DNA from: Desulfobacteraceae bacterium
GTDB lineage: Bacteria > Desulfobacterota > Desulfobacteria > Desulfobacterales > Desulfobacteraceae
Length of the DNA stretch: 64,000 nucleotides
Assembly: GCA_016744295.1 (NCBI GenBank)
Contig: JADGEQ010000001.1
Location: forward strand, 1-64,000
Reading direction: 5' to 3'
The notes under the pieces are model-generated. The model was not told where the DNA came from. It did not search any database and worked only from the letters and a program-made list of their open reading frames with translations. Shown one piece after another: positions 12,254 through 24,289 of the stretch; the stretch's first letter is position 1, and the number at the start of each line of letters is the position of its first letter. Position numbers and translations under genes: made by a program.

Positions 12254-14143
12254 TTATGGGGTTGCAGGTGTTTGGGTTGCGGGCACAGGTGTTTTAGCTG
12301 TATCCACCTGGAGATATTTTTGTATCAAAGCCCCGGCAATCGGTGCCGCAGCACTCGAACCATGCTCCCCGTGCTCTATAATCACTGCAATGGCAATTTC
12401 AGGCGCTTCAGCCGGGGCATAACAGACAAACCAGGCATGGTCCCTCAGGGTTCTGCCAAGTTTTTCATTGTCAAATTTTTCCCCCGCCTTTCGGCTGAAC
12501 ACCTGGGCAGTTCCGGTCTTACCGGCAATATCAATCCCCTTGATCCGAATCCGCCGGGCAGTCCCCCTATTCCCCTGCACCACCTCGAAAAGTCCTTTTT
12601 GCACCAGGGACAGCGTTTCCTTGCTGGCCGGCAAACCACCGGTAATTTCGGGCTCAATGGATTTAACAATATTACCGTCGCTAGCCTCAATTGAGGTTAC
12701 GATCCTGGGTCTATAAAGCGTTCCGCCATTTCCAACGGCAGCAATAAACGCTGCCATCTGGAGCGGGGTAACCAGATCAAACCCCTGTCCGATGCTTATG
12801 GAAAGGGTTTCTCCTGCCTGCCAGGATTCCTTGAATCGCTTTTTTTTCCAGGCCGCCGTTGGAATCAACCCCCGTCTTTCATGGCCAAGCTTGATTCCCG
12901 TAAATCGTCCAAGACCGCACCCAGTGGCATACTGGGCAAGGGTGTCCACCCCGGTTTTTTCTCCTGCCTGGTAGAAAAAAACATCACATGACTGGGCAAG
13001 GGAATCCACCACATTGATCTCCCCGTGGCCATGCCTGTTCCAGCACTGATATCTTCGATTTCCAAACTTATAATACCCCGGACAAAAAGAGGTGGTATTA
13101 GCGTCAATCACCTTTTCTTCCAGGGCGGCAAGGGCGGTAAGAATCTTATAGGTGGAGGCCGGGGGATATTCGGCCTGAATTGCCTTATTATTCATGGGCC
13201 TGCCAGGATCGTCCATCAACGCCTTCCATTTTTTGCTGCTGATCCCGCCGATGAAATCATTCTGATCAAAACTGGGCGCACTTGCCATGACCAAAACATC
13301 GCCATTGGACGGATCAATGGCCACCACAGCACCATCATTTTCCCCAAGCAGTTGTTCGGCTGCCCTTTGCAGCTCAAGATCAAGGGTTAGGTGCAAATCA
13401 TTTCCCGAAACAGGTTCAACGGTTTTTAAAACCTTGATCAGTCTTCCGTTGGCATCCACCTCCACCTGACGCCCCCCCCTTTTTCCCTGCAAAAAAGGTT
13501 CAAAACTTTTTTCAACCCCGTAGCGGCCAATGGAATCACCGGTTCTTACACCGGCATATCTGCCACTTTCAAGTTCCTTGCGATTAATCTGTCCCAGATA
13601 CCCCAAGAGGTGTGCCGCCGTCTTTTGATATATATAATGGCGGGTGGGTTCAATCTCTATATGGACCCCCGGAAGGTCAAACTTATGCGCCTCAACAATG
13701 GCCAGCTGATCCCTTGAGATATCGCGCTTTAATGTCAACGGCTTATAAAAAGCGGCTTTTCCCGCCTTTGCAATGCTCTCCATCAAATCTTCATGGGGAA
13801 CATCGATAAGGGAGGCAAGCCGTGCTACGGTTTCCTTCACCGGGTGGGCATCCTCCAATACGATGTTCAGATCAAAGGCAGGACGGTTGTCCACCAGAAG
13901 CTTATTGTTCCGATCATAAATAAGTCCCCGGAAGGATTTGATACTTTTAAGCCGAACGCAATTGGTTTCGGAAAGGCGACGGTACTCCTCCCCTTTAATC
14001 AATTGAAGATATACCAGTCTTAAAAACAACAGGGCAAATACCATTAGGACACAAAGACTTGCACCCATAAGGCGCTGTTTTATCCATTCCCGATCTGCAT
14101 TCTTATTTAAACTGCTCACATCACCCCCTGTACCTGGGAGCAA
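12254..14143 (-). CDS. mrdA: Penicillin-binding protein 2
   Basis: 629 aa, transpeptidase SxxK (PPASTYK), SCD and KTGTAQ motifs. Confidence 0.96.
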   Translation of the reverse strand: MLPGTGGDVSSLNKNADREWIKQRLMGASLCVLMVFALLFLRLVYLQLIKGEEYRRLSETNCVRLKSIKSFRGLIYDRNNKLLVDNRPAFDLNIVLEDAHPVKETVARLASLIDVPHEDLMESIAKAGKAAFYKPLTLKRDISRDQLAIVEAHKFDLPGVHIEIEPTRHYIYQKTAAHLLGYLGQINRKELESGRYAGVRTGDSIGRYGVEKSFEPFLQGKRGGRQVEVDANGRLIKVLKTVEPVSGNDLHLTLDLELQRAAEQLLGENDGAVVAIDPSNGDVLVMASAPSFDQNDFIGGISSKKWKALMDDPGRPMNNKAIQAEYPPASTYKILTALAALEEKVIDANTTSFCPGYYKFGNRRYQCWNRHGHGEINVVDSLAQSCDVFFYQAGEKTGVDTLAQYATGCGLGRFTGIKLGHERRGLIPTAAWKKKRFKESWQAGETLSISIGQGFDLVTPLQMAAFIAAVGNGGTLYRPRIVTSIEASDGNIVKSIEPEITGGLPASKETLSLVQKGLFEVVQGNRGTARRIRIKGIDIAGKTGTAQVFSRKAGEKFDNEKLGRTLRDHAWFVCYAPAEAPEIAIAVIIEHGEHGSSAAAPIAGALIQKYLQVDTAKTPVPATQTPATP

Positions 14144-14654
14144 ATTGTTTTTTCAACCTCTTTCCCAGATACATCCAGTACTGCCGAAGTGCATTTATCA
14201 TCCAGACCCCGGTTGGAATCAGAAGAGATCCCCAAAAAAGCGGCCAGAGCATCAAGGAGAAATCCATTTGTCCAATGGCTTCACCCCCCTGTTCAATGAA
14301 GATGGAAAACAGGATCAACCCCTGCTGTATGAGAACAGAAACCAGACTGATAATCAGGATAAATATGACACTTCTTTGAAAAACAAATTGCTTAAACAAT
14401 TGCACGATGAGGTAAATCCACAGATATGAAAAGATATGATGAAAAAACGCCACCCCCGATATGCTGTCCATGATACCGCCCACGAGAATAATCATCAGTA
14501 TTACGGCATAATGGGAATAGGCAAGGCTTAAAAAAATAATGTTCACTATCATTAAATCGAAACACTGGGAGAACCAGAAAAAAGAGGGGAAAATAATGGT
14601 CTGAAAAAAAATCAGTGAAACCGTGACAATGGCAAGAAACAAAAGGTTCATCAT
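14121..14654 (-). CDS. mreD: Rod shape-determining protein MreD
   Basis: 177 aa membrane protein between mreC and mrdA. Confidence 0.85.
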   Translation of the reverse strand: MMNLLFLAIVTVSLIFFQTIIFPSFFWFSQCFDLMIVNIIFLSLAYSHYAVILMIILVGGIMDSISGVAFFHHIFSYLWIYLIVQLFKQFVFQRSVIFILIISLVSVLIQQGLILFSIFIEQGGEAIGQMDFSLMLWPLFWGSLLIPTGVWMINALRQYWMYLGKRLKKQFAPRYRG

Positions 14655-14672
14655 GTGATAAATCTCAGGAAG

Positions 14673-15485
14673 TTATTTCGCATTTATAAATACAAGTACC
14701 TCTTCGAGCTTATCGAAATCAACGCTGGTCTCTATGGTAATATCCTGGAACAACTGGGAATGTGTTTTTTTAACATTCAGGATACTGCCAATCTTCAAGC
14801 CCTTGGGAAAAACCTGATCAAGCCCCGAGGACACAATCATTTCGCCAGCTTTTATTTCATCCGTTCTTGAGGTGTACACAAAGTTGCACTTATTCTGATT
14901 ATTTCCCTTGACCATTCCTCTAACCCGGGTATTTTGCACCAGGGCATCCACTGCTGAATTGCGATCGGTTATCAGCAGCACCCTGGAATAACCGCTGGCA
15001 ACCTTGATAATCTGCCCGACAATCCCTTCTGAAACCAGGACAGGAGCCCCCTTAATAACACCATCCTGTTCTCCCTTGTCAATCACAATGGTCTTGAACC
15101 AGGGAGAGGGATCCCTAGCAATTACCTGGCCTGCCACATAGATACCCGGAACAGAACTTGTAAAATTCACAAATTTTTTCAATCGTGAATTTTCCTGTTC
15201 CATCTCCTCATATCGATTTTTAATGTCCATGGCCCGGGACAATCTCTCCTTGAGTTCGATATTTTCCTTAACCGCCAAAACCGCCATAAAATAGGTTCTC
15301 CAGACAGATTGGGTAAAGCCGATTGTCTTGGTCACCAGCAGTTGAAAGGGAGAAGTAATGGAGATGGCAAGCCTTTCAATACTGCTGACCGGGAGGGATT
15401 GCCGACTGGTCATTGTTATTACGGTAAAATTGACTGCAATAAACAATGCCACCCCTATAAGAATAAACATTTTCCGTGAAAACAT
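14673..15485 (-). CDS. mreC: Rod shape-determining protein MreC
   Basis: 270 aa, TM plus coiled coil plus VIARDPSPWFKTIVIDKGEQDGV. Confidence 0.95.
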   Translation of the reverse strand: MFSRKMFILIGVALFIAVNFTVITMTSRQSLPVSSIERLAISITSPFQLLVTKTIGFTQSVWRTYFMAVLAVKENIELKERLSRAMDIKNRYEEMEQENSRLKKFVNFTSSVPGIYVAGQVIARDPSPWFKTIVIDKGEQDGVIKGAPVLVSEGIVGQIIKVASGYSRVLLITDRNSAVDALVQNTRVRGMVKGNNQNKCNFVYTSRTDEIKAGEMIVSSGLDQVFPKGLKIGSILNVKKTHSQLFQDITIETSVDFDKLEEVLVFINAK

Positions 15486-15489
15486 TTAA

Positions 15490-16563
<1,074 letters not shown>

Positions 16564-16680
16564 TTATTGTTAACACAACTTAGCATATTAACACAAATTT
16601 TACAGATATAATATTGACAGGTATTTGCTACCAAAAAAGATGGGTTTTTACAAGGCCAAAAGTCTGAAATAAATAATAAT

Positions 16681-17787
16681 TCACCCAAAGGCCATGACAG
16701 CCAAGTCATGGAGCCTAGGTCGAAATTTTTTAATCTTATGATTGGCCCGGGAGGGGTGAACCCTATTGGTCAACAGAATGACGATTAATCCTGAATTAGG
16801 GTCCAGCCAAAAAGAGGTGCCGGTAAATCCCAAATGCCCTAGTGACGCCTGGGAAAAAAAATGACCGGCAGATGAATTTAATTTTGACGGGGTATCAAAA
16901 CCTGCGACCATATCCCGTCCCTGTTCCCTCCGGAGAAAGGAGCAAAAAACCTTTGGATCTAGTACAAGGGGATTCCTATGGCAAACTGAACTGAGTATCT
17001 CGCAGCAGAGGGTATGAATAGACAGGGCATCCCCGAAAAGGCCTGCATGCCCCTCTATACCGCCGGCAGCCCAGGCATTATCATCATCCACTTCTCCGGT
17101 AAGGGTTTTTCTGCGCCAGGAACAGATTTGGGTTGAAACAATACGGTCATTTTGAATTGACTCCCCCTTAAGTTCAATAAAAAACAGATCCCGAATCCCC
17201 AGGGGTTCATATATTTGCTCCCGGACAAATCGGTCCAGCCTTTGCCCTGAAATGGTCTCAATCACCCAGGACAAAAACATATATCCCAGATCACTGTATA
17301 CCTGTTCATGTCCAGGTTTTGCCGCGAGGGATTCTGCGAGAATCAGCTTGCGCAACAGTTGCCTGGGGCTAGATTTTTCCCTGGCCTGCTCCTTACTCAT
17401 AGAGGTGATCATGGCGGTAAAAAATTCCCTGTGGGCAGGCAGACCGGAAGTATGGCGCAAAAGCATATCAATGGAAATTTTTGCCTTGGGGGTTTGCAAA
17501 ACCCCGGGAAGAACATCCCCCAGCACGGTATCCAGGGACAACCTGCCCGCTTTTACCAATTTGGCTGTGGCAAGGGCTGTGGCCAGGGGTTTGGTCAGAG
17601 ATGCCAGATCAAATATGGCATTTGTCTGCATTTGCAGCTGATTTGCTATATTTGTAACACCATAGGCCTCGTGGAACAAAATTTCATCCCCCCTGGCACA
17701 CAAAAGAACCGCTCCGGGAAATACCGACCCCACCCCCGCCGCCATCATCCGGTCAACAGCTGAATATTTCGTCAATTTTTTACCCAT
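16681..17787 (-). CDS. Serine hydrolase (beta-lactamase/class C family)
   Basis: 368 aa, SLTK and HTSG motifs. Confidence 0.88.
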   Translation of the reverse strand: MGKKLTKYSAVDRMMAAGVGSVFPGAVLLCARGDEILFHEAYGVTNIANQLQMQTNAIFDLASLTKPLATALATAKLVKAGRLSLDTVLGDVLPGVLQTPKAKISIDMLLRHTSGLPAHREFFTAMITSMSKEQAREKSSPRQLLRKLILAESLAAKPGHEQVYSDLGYMFLSWVIETISGQRLDRFVREQIYEPLGIRDLFFIELKGESIQNDRIVSTQICSWRRKTLTGEVDDDNAWAAGGIEGHAGLFGDALSIHTLCCEILSSVCHRNPLVLDPKVFCSFLRREQGRDMVAGFDTPSKLNSSAGHFFSQASLGHLGFTGTSFWLDPNSGLIVILLTNRVHPSRANHKIKKFRPRLHDLAVMAFG

Positions 17788-17802
17788 TTTTAACCGGATA
17801 TT

Positions 17803-18684
17803 TCATTGATTCACCTGCCATTTTATCCGGGCAGTTGAGGTATCCAGCACCACCTCCAGCCCCATTGCCAGGGAAAAATTACGATCTCCATGGCCTGAGG
17901 TCAGCCCCATGAGAAGCGGAACCCCCTCAAATATTTCCGATAGAATCCCAGGGATATAATCCGCGTTGTCACAATTTTCAAAAGAGCCTGTGATCACCCC
18001 CTGTACTCCCTTGAACAGGCCGGCCATCTTCATCTGGGAAAGCATCCGATCAATCTTATAGGCCGGTTCCCCCACATCTTCCAGAAAAAGGACCCCTCCA
18101 GTGAAATCGGGTTGAAACTGGGTACCGATCAAGTGGGTCAGGGTCGCCAGATTGCCGCCCACAAGTTTACCCTGTGCCTGTCCCGGTTCCAGACACCCCC
18201 CAAGGCTAAGCAGAATATCTGTTGGAAGCTCGGTAATGGCCTGGAAAAAGGAAGAAAGGGTTATGGAATCAACATTGGCAAGGGAGACCAGATTGGGTCC
18301 ATGGACCACTGCAAATTGGGTGCGTTGAATGACTGCGGATAGAAGGGCTGTGGCATCTGAAAATCCAATGACCAATTTGGGATTTGCCTGAATCATTTCC
18401 CAATCCAGGAACTCCAGAATTCGCATGGCGCCAAATCCACCCCTGGCAGCAATAATCCCATTTACTTTTGGATTGGCAAATAATTCATTCACAACGGACG
18501 CCCTGGCATGATCCTCCCCCGCAAGATACCTTTTTCTTCCGAAAATTGCCTCGGGCAATAGGACCTCAAAGCCCATTTTTTCTAGACAGTCGATTCCCTT
18601 TCTTAATTTTTTATCATCAAAACGGGCAGAAGGAGCAGCCACTCCAATGGTATCCCCTTTTTTTAAAGGATAAAAATTTATCAT
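17803..18684 (-). CDS. ldcA: LD-carboxypeptidase (S66 family)
   Basis: 293 aa; GVAAPSARFD, GFSDATALL. Confidence 0.88.
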   Translation of the reverse strand: MINFYPLKKGDTIGVAAPSARFDDKKLRKGIDCLEKMGFEVLLPEAIFGRKRYLAGEDHARASVVNELFANPKVNGIIAARGGFGAMRILEFLDWEMIQANPKLVIGFSDATALLSAVIQRTQFAVVHGPNLVSLANVDSITLSSFFQAITELPTDILLSLGGCLEPGQAQGKLVGGNLATLTHLIGTQFQPDFTGGVLFLEDVGEPAYKIDRMLSQMKMAGLFKGVQGVITGSFENCDNADYIPGILSEIFEGVPLLMGLTSGHGDRNFSLAMGLEVVLDTSTARIKWQVNQ

Positions 18685-18702
18685 TATGCTTGGTTTATCC
18701 CC

Positions 18703-19581
18703 TCAATATGACTTTCGATTCTTCATTAGTGCTTCCCATACATATAAAAACACGCCGATCCAGATGCACCCAAAGGTGATAAGATTATGGCGAGTGAATT
18801 CTTCCTTGTAAACAAAAACGCCCAGTACAAATGCAATGCTAGGTGCCAGATACTGCAAGATACCTATGGTTGAAAACTTTAGTCTTTTGGTAGCCGCCGC
18901 AAACCAAAGCAATGGCAGACTGGTCACCACCCCTGCCCCAACCATCCAAAGGGTCAATTTTAAATCAATTAAAAAATGGGTGCCGACAAAAACTGCCCTG
19001 AACAAAACATATGCCAGTGCAGGGACAAACAAAACAAGGGTCTCTATCAACAGTCCTGGTATGGGGGCAGCCGAACTTTTTTTTCGAAAATATCCGTAAA
19101 ATGCAAAGGAAAAAGCCAGACCCAGGGCAAACATGGGTAACCCCCCATAGGCAAAAAGGGAATAAATAACACCGGCCAGGGCAAAGAGAACTGCTATGCA
19201 TTGCAACCGGCTGAATCGTTCCCCAAGCAAGAGATAACCTATTAATACGTTGATCATGGGATTGATATAATACCCGAGGCTTGTCTCCACCACCCGTCCC
19301 GAATTCACCGCCCAGATATAAATGAACCAGTTAAAGCCGATGAGAAACCCGCTGATAATAAGGCCTTTTAGCTTTGCCGGTGCCTTAACAATACTCCCAA
19401 CCTCTCCCCATCTTTTTTGCAAAGAGATGATCACGGTAAGAAAAAGACAAGACCAGATGATTCGATGGCACAAAATTTCCATGGGACTCACCGCCTGCAT
19501 CTGTTTCCAGTAAGCCGGTAAAAAACCCCATGCTGCAAAGGCAGCCACACCAAACAGGACACCACAAAGTTGTTGATTCAT
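18703..19581 (-). CDS. rarD: EamA family transporter, RarD-like
   Basis: 292 aa; AWGFLPAYWKQM, 10 TM. Confidence 0.88.
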   Translation of the reverse strand: MNQQLCGVLFGVAAFAAWGFLPAYWKQMQAVSPMEILCHRIIWSCLFLTVIISLQKRWGEVGSIVKAPAKLKGLIISGFLIGFNWFIYIWAVNSGRVVETSLGYYINPMINVLIGYLLLGERFSRLQCIAVLFALAGVIYSLFAYGGLPMFALGLAFSFAFYGYFRKKSSAAPIPGLLIETLVLFVPALAYVLFRAVFVGTHFLIDLKLTLWMVGAGVVTSLPLLWFAAATKRLKFSTIGILQYLAPSIAFVLGVFVYKEEFTRHNLITFGCIWIGVFLYVWEALMKNRKSY

Positions 19582-19698
19582 ATATTATTCCCACGCCCCG
19601 CCGAGAGAATCCTTTTGATCCCCGGTTCAGGTTCTTTTCTCAATTTATTTTATGGTCATTCATACACCCGAAAAACAAATCAGGCAATACAGGATATC

Positions 19699-20028
19699 CT
19701 AATCCCTGGGAAGATATTCCTCTCTCACCGGTGAAAAGACCTCAATGGCAACACTATCTTCAGCCACCTCGGCCCGATGCGCAACGCCGCCTGGCACACA
19801 CCAGCTATCCCCGGGTTCCACATCAAACCCTTTCTGACCAATGTACAGGGTCATCCTTCCTGAAACCAGAAACCCTGTCTGCTCGTGGGGATGGGAATGG
19901 GAGGGAAGACTGCTGCCTTTTTTTAGATGAAACCGGGTCAAAAGGCTTTTTTCTCCATACACCAGGGTTTTCATCTTAATCCCCTCAATTGGGCTTAAAA
20001 AACCCTCTTCACTATGTTTTGCAAACAT
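19699..20028 (-). CDS. Cupin domain protein
   Basis: 109 aa, LPSHSHPHEQTGFLVSGRM. Confidence 0.85.
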   Translation of the reverse strand: MFAKHSEEGFLSPIEGIKMKTLVYGEKSLLTRFHLKKGSSLPSHSHPHEQTGFLVSGRMTLYIGQKGFDVEPGDSWCVPGGVAHRAEVAEDSVAIEVFSPVREEYLPRD

Positions 20029-20131
20029 CTATTATTCCTTTATTCTATTGGGTTAATTTCAAGGATATTTTGACAAAATTGCCCAAAATTGCAATACTAT
20101 TGCGTTATTAATCTTATCATTAAAGGTATCA

Positions 20132-22105
20132 ATGAACACGAAAATCCCCATGATCCTGGCCCCGGCCGGGAATACAAACTCATTTTTAGCAGCCATCGCT
20201 GCAGGCGCAGACGCCATTTATTGTGGATTAAAAATTTTTTCCGCCAGGATGGAAGCTGATAATTTTTCCATTGAAGAACTGAGCCGGTTATCAGCCCTAT
20301 CAAAATCCAAGCAGATCAAGGTCTTTATTGCATTCAACTCCATCATCAAGGAGGCTGAAAAGGAAAAAGTGTTTAAAATATTGACCAAGCTTTGTGAGTT
20401 TGTTCAATTTGATGCCTTGATTGTCCAGGACCTTGCCATGATTCCCCTGGCCAAAAAAGCTGGATTTAAAAAAGAGTTTCATGTATCCACCCTGGGTAAT
20501 TGCACCTTTCCCCTGGCTCTTGAAACCGCCAAAAAAGCGGGATTCTCCCAGGTGGTGCTACCAAGGGAATTTAATATAGATGAAATCAAAGAGATGGCCC
20601 AAAAAATACCGGACCAGATGGAACTTGAAGTCTTTATCCATGGTGCCCTGTGCTATTCTATTTCAGGGCGGTGTTATTGGAGCTCATGGTTCGGGGGAAA
20701 AAGCGCCCTGAGGGGTCGGTGTGTCCAACCCTGCCGACGCATATATGAACAAAAAGATCAAAAGAAACGGCATTTTTCCTGTATGGACTTTTCTGCCGAT
20801 GTCCTGGTGAAAGTGTTGAAGAAAATTCCCCAGGTCACCACCTGGAAAATTGAGGGCAGAAAAAAGAGCCCCCACTATGTCTATTATACGGTCAAAGCCT
20901 ATAAACTGCTCAGAGATGACCCCGCAAAGAAAAAAGAGGCCATGTCCTATCTGGATTATGCCATGGGAAGAGAATTTTCCCATTATAATTTATTGTCCCA
21001 GCGGGTTCAAAATCCGTTGGACCATTCATCGGAAACAGGATCCGGCCTTTTTACAGGAAGGGTGAAAAATCCAGCGGAACCCTATTTTGATACCAGGGAA
21101 GAGCTTTTTAGCGGAGACCTGTTAAGAATAGGATATGAAGAAAATGAATTCCACGACATCCAGAAGGTTACCCGGGCAATCCCCAAAAAGGGAAAATTCT
21201 ATTTGTCGAAAGGGTCTCGGTTTAAAGTTAAAAAAGGAACGTCGGTTTTTATCATTGACCGCCGGGGGCCTGAGCTTACCGCCCTTATCAAAGAGCTGGA
21301 ATCAGAACTTGACCAGATAGAAAAGGTCCAGGTTCGCCCAATTTTAGACTCTCCGCCTTCAAAAGGCAGAGTGCCAAACCAGACCGTTTCCAAAAAAAGA
21401 CCGATGGAAATCATTGTATCCAGGGGAAAAAACACGACAAACCAAAAAAGTTCCGACAAACACCATGGGGATACCGGCATATGGATTTCCGCAAATGCAT
21501 ACGGCAATAAACCCCCGGGCAGAACCTGGCTGTGGCTGGATCCCCTGATCTTCCCCGGAGAAGAAAACATCTGCCGAAACTATGTGGACAAGGCCGTTAA
21601 AAAAGGGACAAAAAACTTTGTTCTAAATGCATTCTGGCAGATCGGCCTTTTTAAAGATCCTAAAAAGTTAAATCTCTGGGCCGGGCCCTTTTGTAACATT
21701 ACCAACTCCATGACCGTCAACCTGATGAAAACCCATGGATTTTCCGGTGCCATTGTTAGTCCGGAACTGGACAAAGAAACCTTTCTTGCCCTGCCCAGAA
21801 GATCGGATCTGCCCCTGGGGGTTGTTACCCATGCCAATTGGCCTTTGGCAGTGTCCCGGATTATCTCACCAGACCTTTCGCCGGGCCAGATGTTTCAAAG
21901 CCCAAAGGGTGAAGGCGGTTGGATCAGCAAATCAAATAATATATACTATGTGTTCCCCAATTGGCCCCTGGACCTGTCCGACCAGAAAGAAGAGCTGCAG
22001 CGAGCGGGTTACTCTGTTTTTGTCTCCCTCCAGGAAAACATTCCCAGGGGGGTTAAAATGAAATCGCGACCCGGGCTGTGGAATTGGAATTTGAAACTAT
22101 TGTAA
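20132..22105 (+). CDS. Peptidase U32 family protein
   Basis: 657 aa; MILAPAGNTNSFLAAIAAGADAIYCG, GRC...RGRCVQPCRRIY. Confidence 0.9.
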   Translation: MNTKIPMILAPAGNTNSFLAAIAAGADAIYCGLKIFSARMEADNFSIEELSRLSALSKSKQIKVFIAFNSIIKEAEKEKVFKILTKLCEFVQFDALIVQDLAMIPLAKKAGFKKEFHVSTLGNCTFPLALETAKKAGFSQVVLPREFNIDEIKEMAQKIPDQMELEVFIHGALCYSISGRCYWSSWFGGKSALRGRCVQPCRRIYEQKDQKKRHFSCMDFSADVLVKVLKKIPQVTTWKIEGRKKSPHYVYYTVKAYKLLRDDPAKKKEAMSYLDYAMGREFSHYNLLSQRVQNPLDHSSETGSGLFTGRVKNPAEPYFDTREELFSGDLLRIGYEENEFHDIQKVTRAIPKKGKFYLSKGSRFKVKKGTSVFIIDRRGPELTALIKELESELDQIEKVQVRPILDSPPSKGRVPNQTVSKKRPMEIIVSRGKNTTNQKSSDKHHGDTGIWISANAYGNKPPGRTWLWLDPLIFPGEENICRNYVDKAVKKGTKNFVLNAFWQIGLFKDPKKLNLWAGPFCNITNSMTVNLMKTHGFSGAIVSPELDKETFLALPRRSDLPLGVVTHANWPLAVSRIISPDLSPGQMFQSPKGEGGWISKSNNIYYVFPNWPLDLSDQKEELQRAGYSVFVSLQENIPRGVKMKSRPGLWNWNLKLL

Positions 22106-22125
22106 TTTCACACCGCCCAATATAG

Positions 22126-22146
22126 GACCTGGTCTAAGATCAGGTC
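22126..22146. repeat. Imperfect palindrome GACCTGGTC-TAA-GATCAGGTC
   Basis: 9-bp arms with one G-T wobble, 20 bp downstream of the U32 gene. Confidence 0.55.
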
Positions 22147-22170
22147 TAACGGTAAATTTTAATTTATTAT

Positions 22171-22236
22171 TGAATTGTCCCCACTGCATCCTAATTGAAG
22201 GGAATTGGTACAATGGGGACATGTATTCAATAGATT
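22171..22236 (+). repeat. Hairpin-forming repeat R1 (TGTCCCCA...TGGGGACA)
   Basis: TGAATTGTCCCCACTGCATCC...GGTACAATGGGGACATGTATTCA inverted arms; 3' half repeated at 28463-28505. Confidence 0.7.
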
Positions 22237-22363
22237 CATGTCTCTTTTCTACAATTCCAACGGGGAACAGATTATGAAAGCGAAATATATCCCCAAATAA
22301 GATAAACGAGAAACTTGATTAATTTTTCACGAGCAAAAATAAAATTAAATTTCAACCTGGTGG

Positions 22364-23509
22364 TCATCTGTTAAAGATGATGTCAGCTATACTTTGATAA
22401 AATTTTACACCAAATGGAATAACCTTATCATTGAAATCATATTCTGAAGTGTGCACCGGTGAAGAGTCTCCATTTCCAATGAATAAAAATGCGCCTGGAA
22501 TTTTTTCAAGCATAAAAGAGAAATCCTCGCTTCCCATCCATGGGTTCTTCACCATTTCAATGCTATCAGGCCCGAAGACATTTATGGCTGCCGCCATCGC
22601 AATTTCAAGCACCTTAGAATCATTCACTGCCACTGGATATCCTGTTTGCCAATCAAATTTGACTGATCCGCCAAACCCCATGGCAATGGAAGATGCAAGT
22701 TCTTCAAGCCTTTTGATCATGAGTACCCGGGTATCCGGATCAGTCGCCCTCAGGCTTATTTCAAGATTTGCAGTGTCCGGAATAATATTGCTGGCCGATC
22801 CGCTGTGGAATGAACCCACGGTTAAGATCCCTGGTTCAAATTGACCGATGTTCCTGGAAACCACCGTCTGGAATGCCGTCACGATTTGAGATCCGATCAC
22901 TATGGGATCTATTGTTTTTTCGGGCTGTGCGCCGTGTCCTCCCTTCCCTAGGACCTCTATCCCGGCCACATCTATTGAAGCCATAATGGTCCCTTCCCGG
23001 CTGGCAAATTTTCCTGCTGGAATACCGGGCATATTATGAAGGGCAAATACGTAATCACAGGGAAACCGATCAAAAAGACCCTCTTCAATCATTAATTTTG
23101 CACCACCAAAATTTTCCTCGGCGGGCTGGAAAATAAAATGCACATTCCCATTGAAACCAGGATCATTGGCCATGGCATGGGCCGCACCCAGGAGCATTGC
23201 CATATGCCCGTCATGGCCGCAGGCATGCATGCAACCTTCGTGGCGGCTTGTGTAATCGTGTTGAGCCGATTCAAATATGGGCAAGGCATCCATATCCGCC
23301 CTCAGGCCAATGGTCTGGTCAGATTTTCCCCGCCTAAGGCTGGCCACAATTCCGGTGCCGGCAATATTGTGGGTCACTTCCAATCCCCAGCCTAGGAGCA
23401 GGTCGGATAAAAATGTTGCGGTCTTGACCTCTTCAAGGCCCAGCTCGGGATAGGCATGGAGGTGCTGACGGATGGAGGTCAGGTTAATAGAGTCCTTGGG
23501 CGCATTCAT
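22364..23509 (-). CDS. M20 family amidohydrolase
   Basis: 381 aa; GLRADMDALP, CMHACGHDGHMA. Confidence 0.93.
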   Translation of the reverse strand: MNAPKDSINLTSIRQHLHAYPELGLEEVKTATFLSDLLLGWGLEVTHNIAGTGIVASLRRGKSDQTIGLRADMDALPIFESAQHDYTSRHEGCMHACGHDGHMAMLLGAAHAMANDPGFNGNVHFIFQPAEENFGGAKLMIEEGLFDRFPCDYVFALHNMPGIPAGKFASREGTIMASIDVAGIEVLGKGGHGAQPEKTIDPIVIGSQIVTAFQTVVSRNIGQFEPGILTVGSFHSGSASNIIPDTANLEISLRATDPDTRVLMIKRLEELASSIAMGFGGSVKFDWQTGYPVAVNDSKVLEIAMAAAINVFGPDSIEMVKNPWMGSEDFSFMLEKIPGAFLFIGNGDSSPVHTSEYDFNDKVIPFGVKFYQSIADIIFNR

Positions 23510-23517
23510 AGGCAGTT

Positions 23518-24288
23518 TTAAAATTTTCCCATAAATTGGCGTAACCTGTCTGATTTCGGATTATCCATGACCTGTTCCGGCGGGCCCTGTTCCTCAATGC
23601 GCCCCTTGTCCAGAAAAATCAGGTGACTTGATATTTCCCTTGCAAGTGACATCTCGTGGGTCACCATCACCATGGTTCGATTTTCTGCAGCAAGGGTTCG
23701 GATAACCTCCACCACCTCGCTCACCAGCTCCGGATCAAGTGCAGAGGTAGGCTCGTCAAAAAGCATGACAGCTGGCTCCATGGCCAGGGCCCGGGCAATG
23801 GCCACCCGTTGCTGCTGCCCTCCTGAAAGCTGGGACGGATACTGATCCCGTTTTTCACGAATTCCCACCTTTTCCATCAACGCTTCGGCCTGGGCAACCG
23901 CCTGCTTTTTTGACCATTTCAACACCTGGATGGGACCTTCGGTAATATTTTCGAGAACCGTACGGTGATCCCATAGATTAAAGTTCTGGAATACCATACC
24001 CAGGCGTGATCTCATGTGCATCAACTGTTTTTTGTCCAGGGGATACTGACTGCCATTCTTGTCCTGGCGGGTCTCAATGGCTGTTCCGTCAAGGATGATC
24101 TGGCCTGAGTCGGGTTTCTCAAGATAATTGATACACCGAAGCAGGGTGCTCTTGCCCGAACCGCTGCTCCCAATGATGGAGATCACATCACCGGAACGGG
24201 CATCAAAGGAAACCCCCCTAAGCACTTTGTTCTCGCCAAATGTTTTGTGGATATCCCTGACAGAAAGGGCTATTTCATTGGTTTCCAT
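23518..24288 (-). CDS. Polar amino acid ABC transporter ATP-binding protein
   Basis: 256 aa; [24 protein letters not shown]. Confidence 0.95.
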   Translation of the reverse strand: METNEIALSVRDIHKTFGENKVLRGVSFDARSGDVISIIGSSGSGKSTLLRCINYLEKPDSGQIILDGTAIETRQDKNGSQYPLDKKQLMHMRSRLGMVFQNFNLWDHRTVLENITEGPIQVLKWSKKQAVAQAEALMEKVGIREKRDQYPSQLSGGQQQRVAIARALAMEPAVMLFDEPTSALDPELVSEVVEVIRTLAAENRTMVMVTHEMSLAREISSHLIFLDKGRIEEQGPPEQVMDNPKSDRLRQFMGKF

Positions 24289-24289
24289 C

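Noticed and set aside
12134-12694. 186-aa plus-strand ORF across rodA/mrdA
   Set aside because: Antisense to two confident genes; no recognisable domain.
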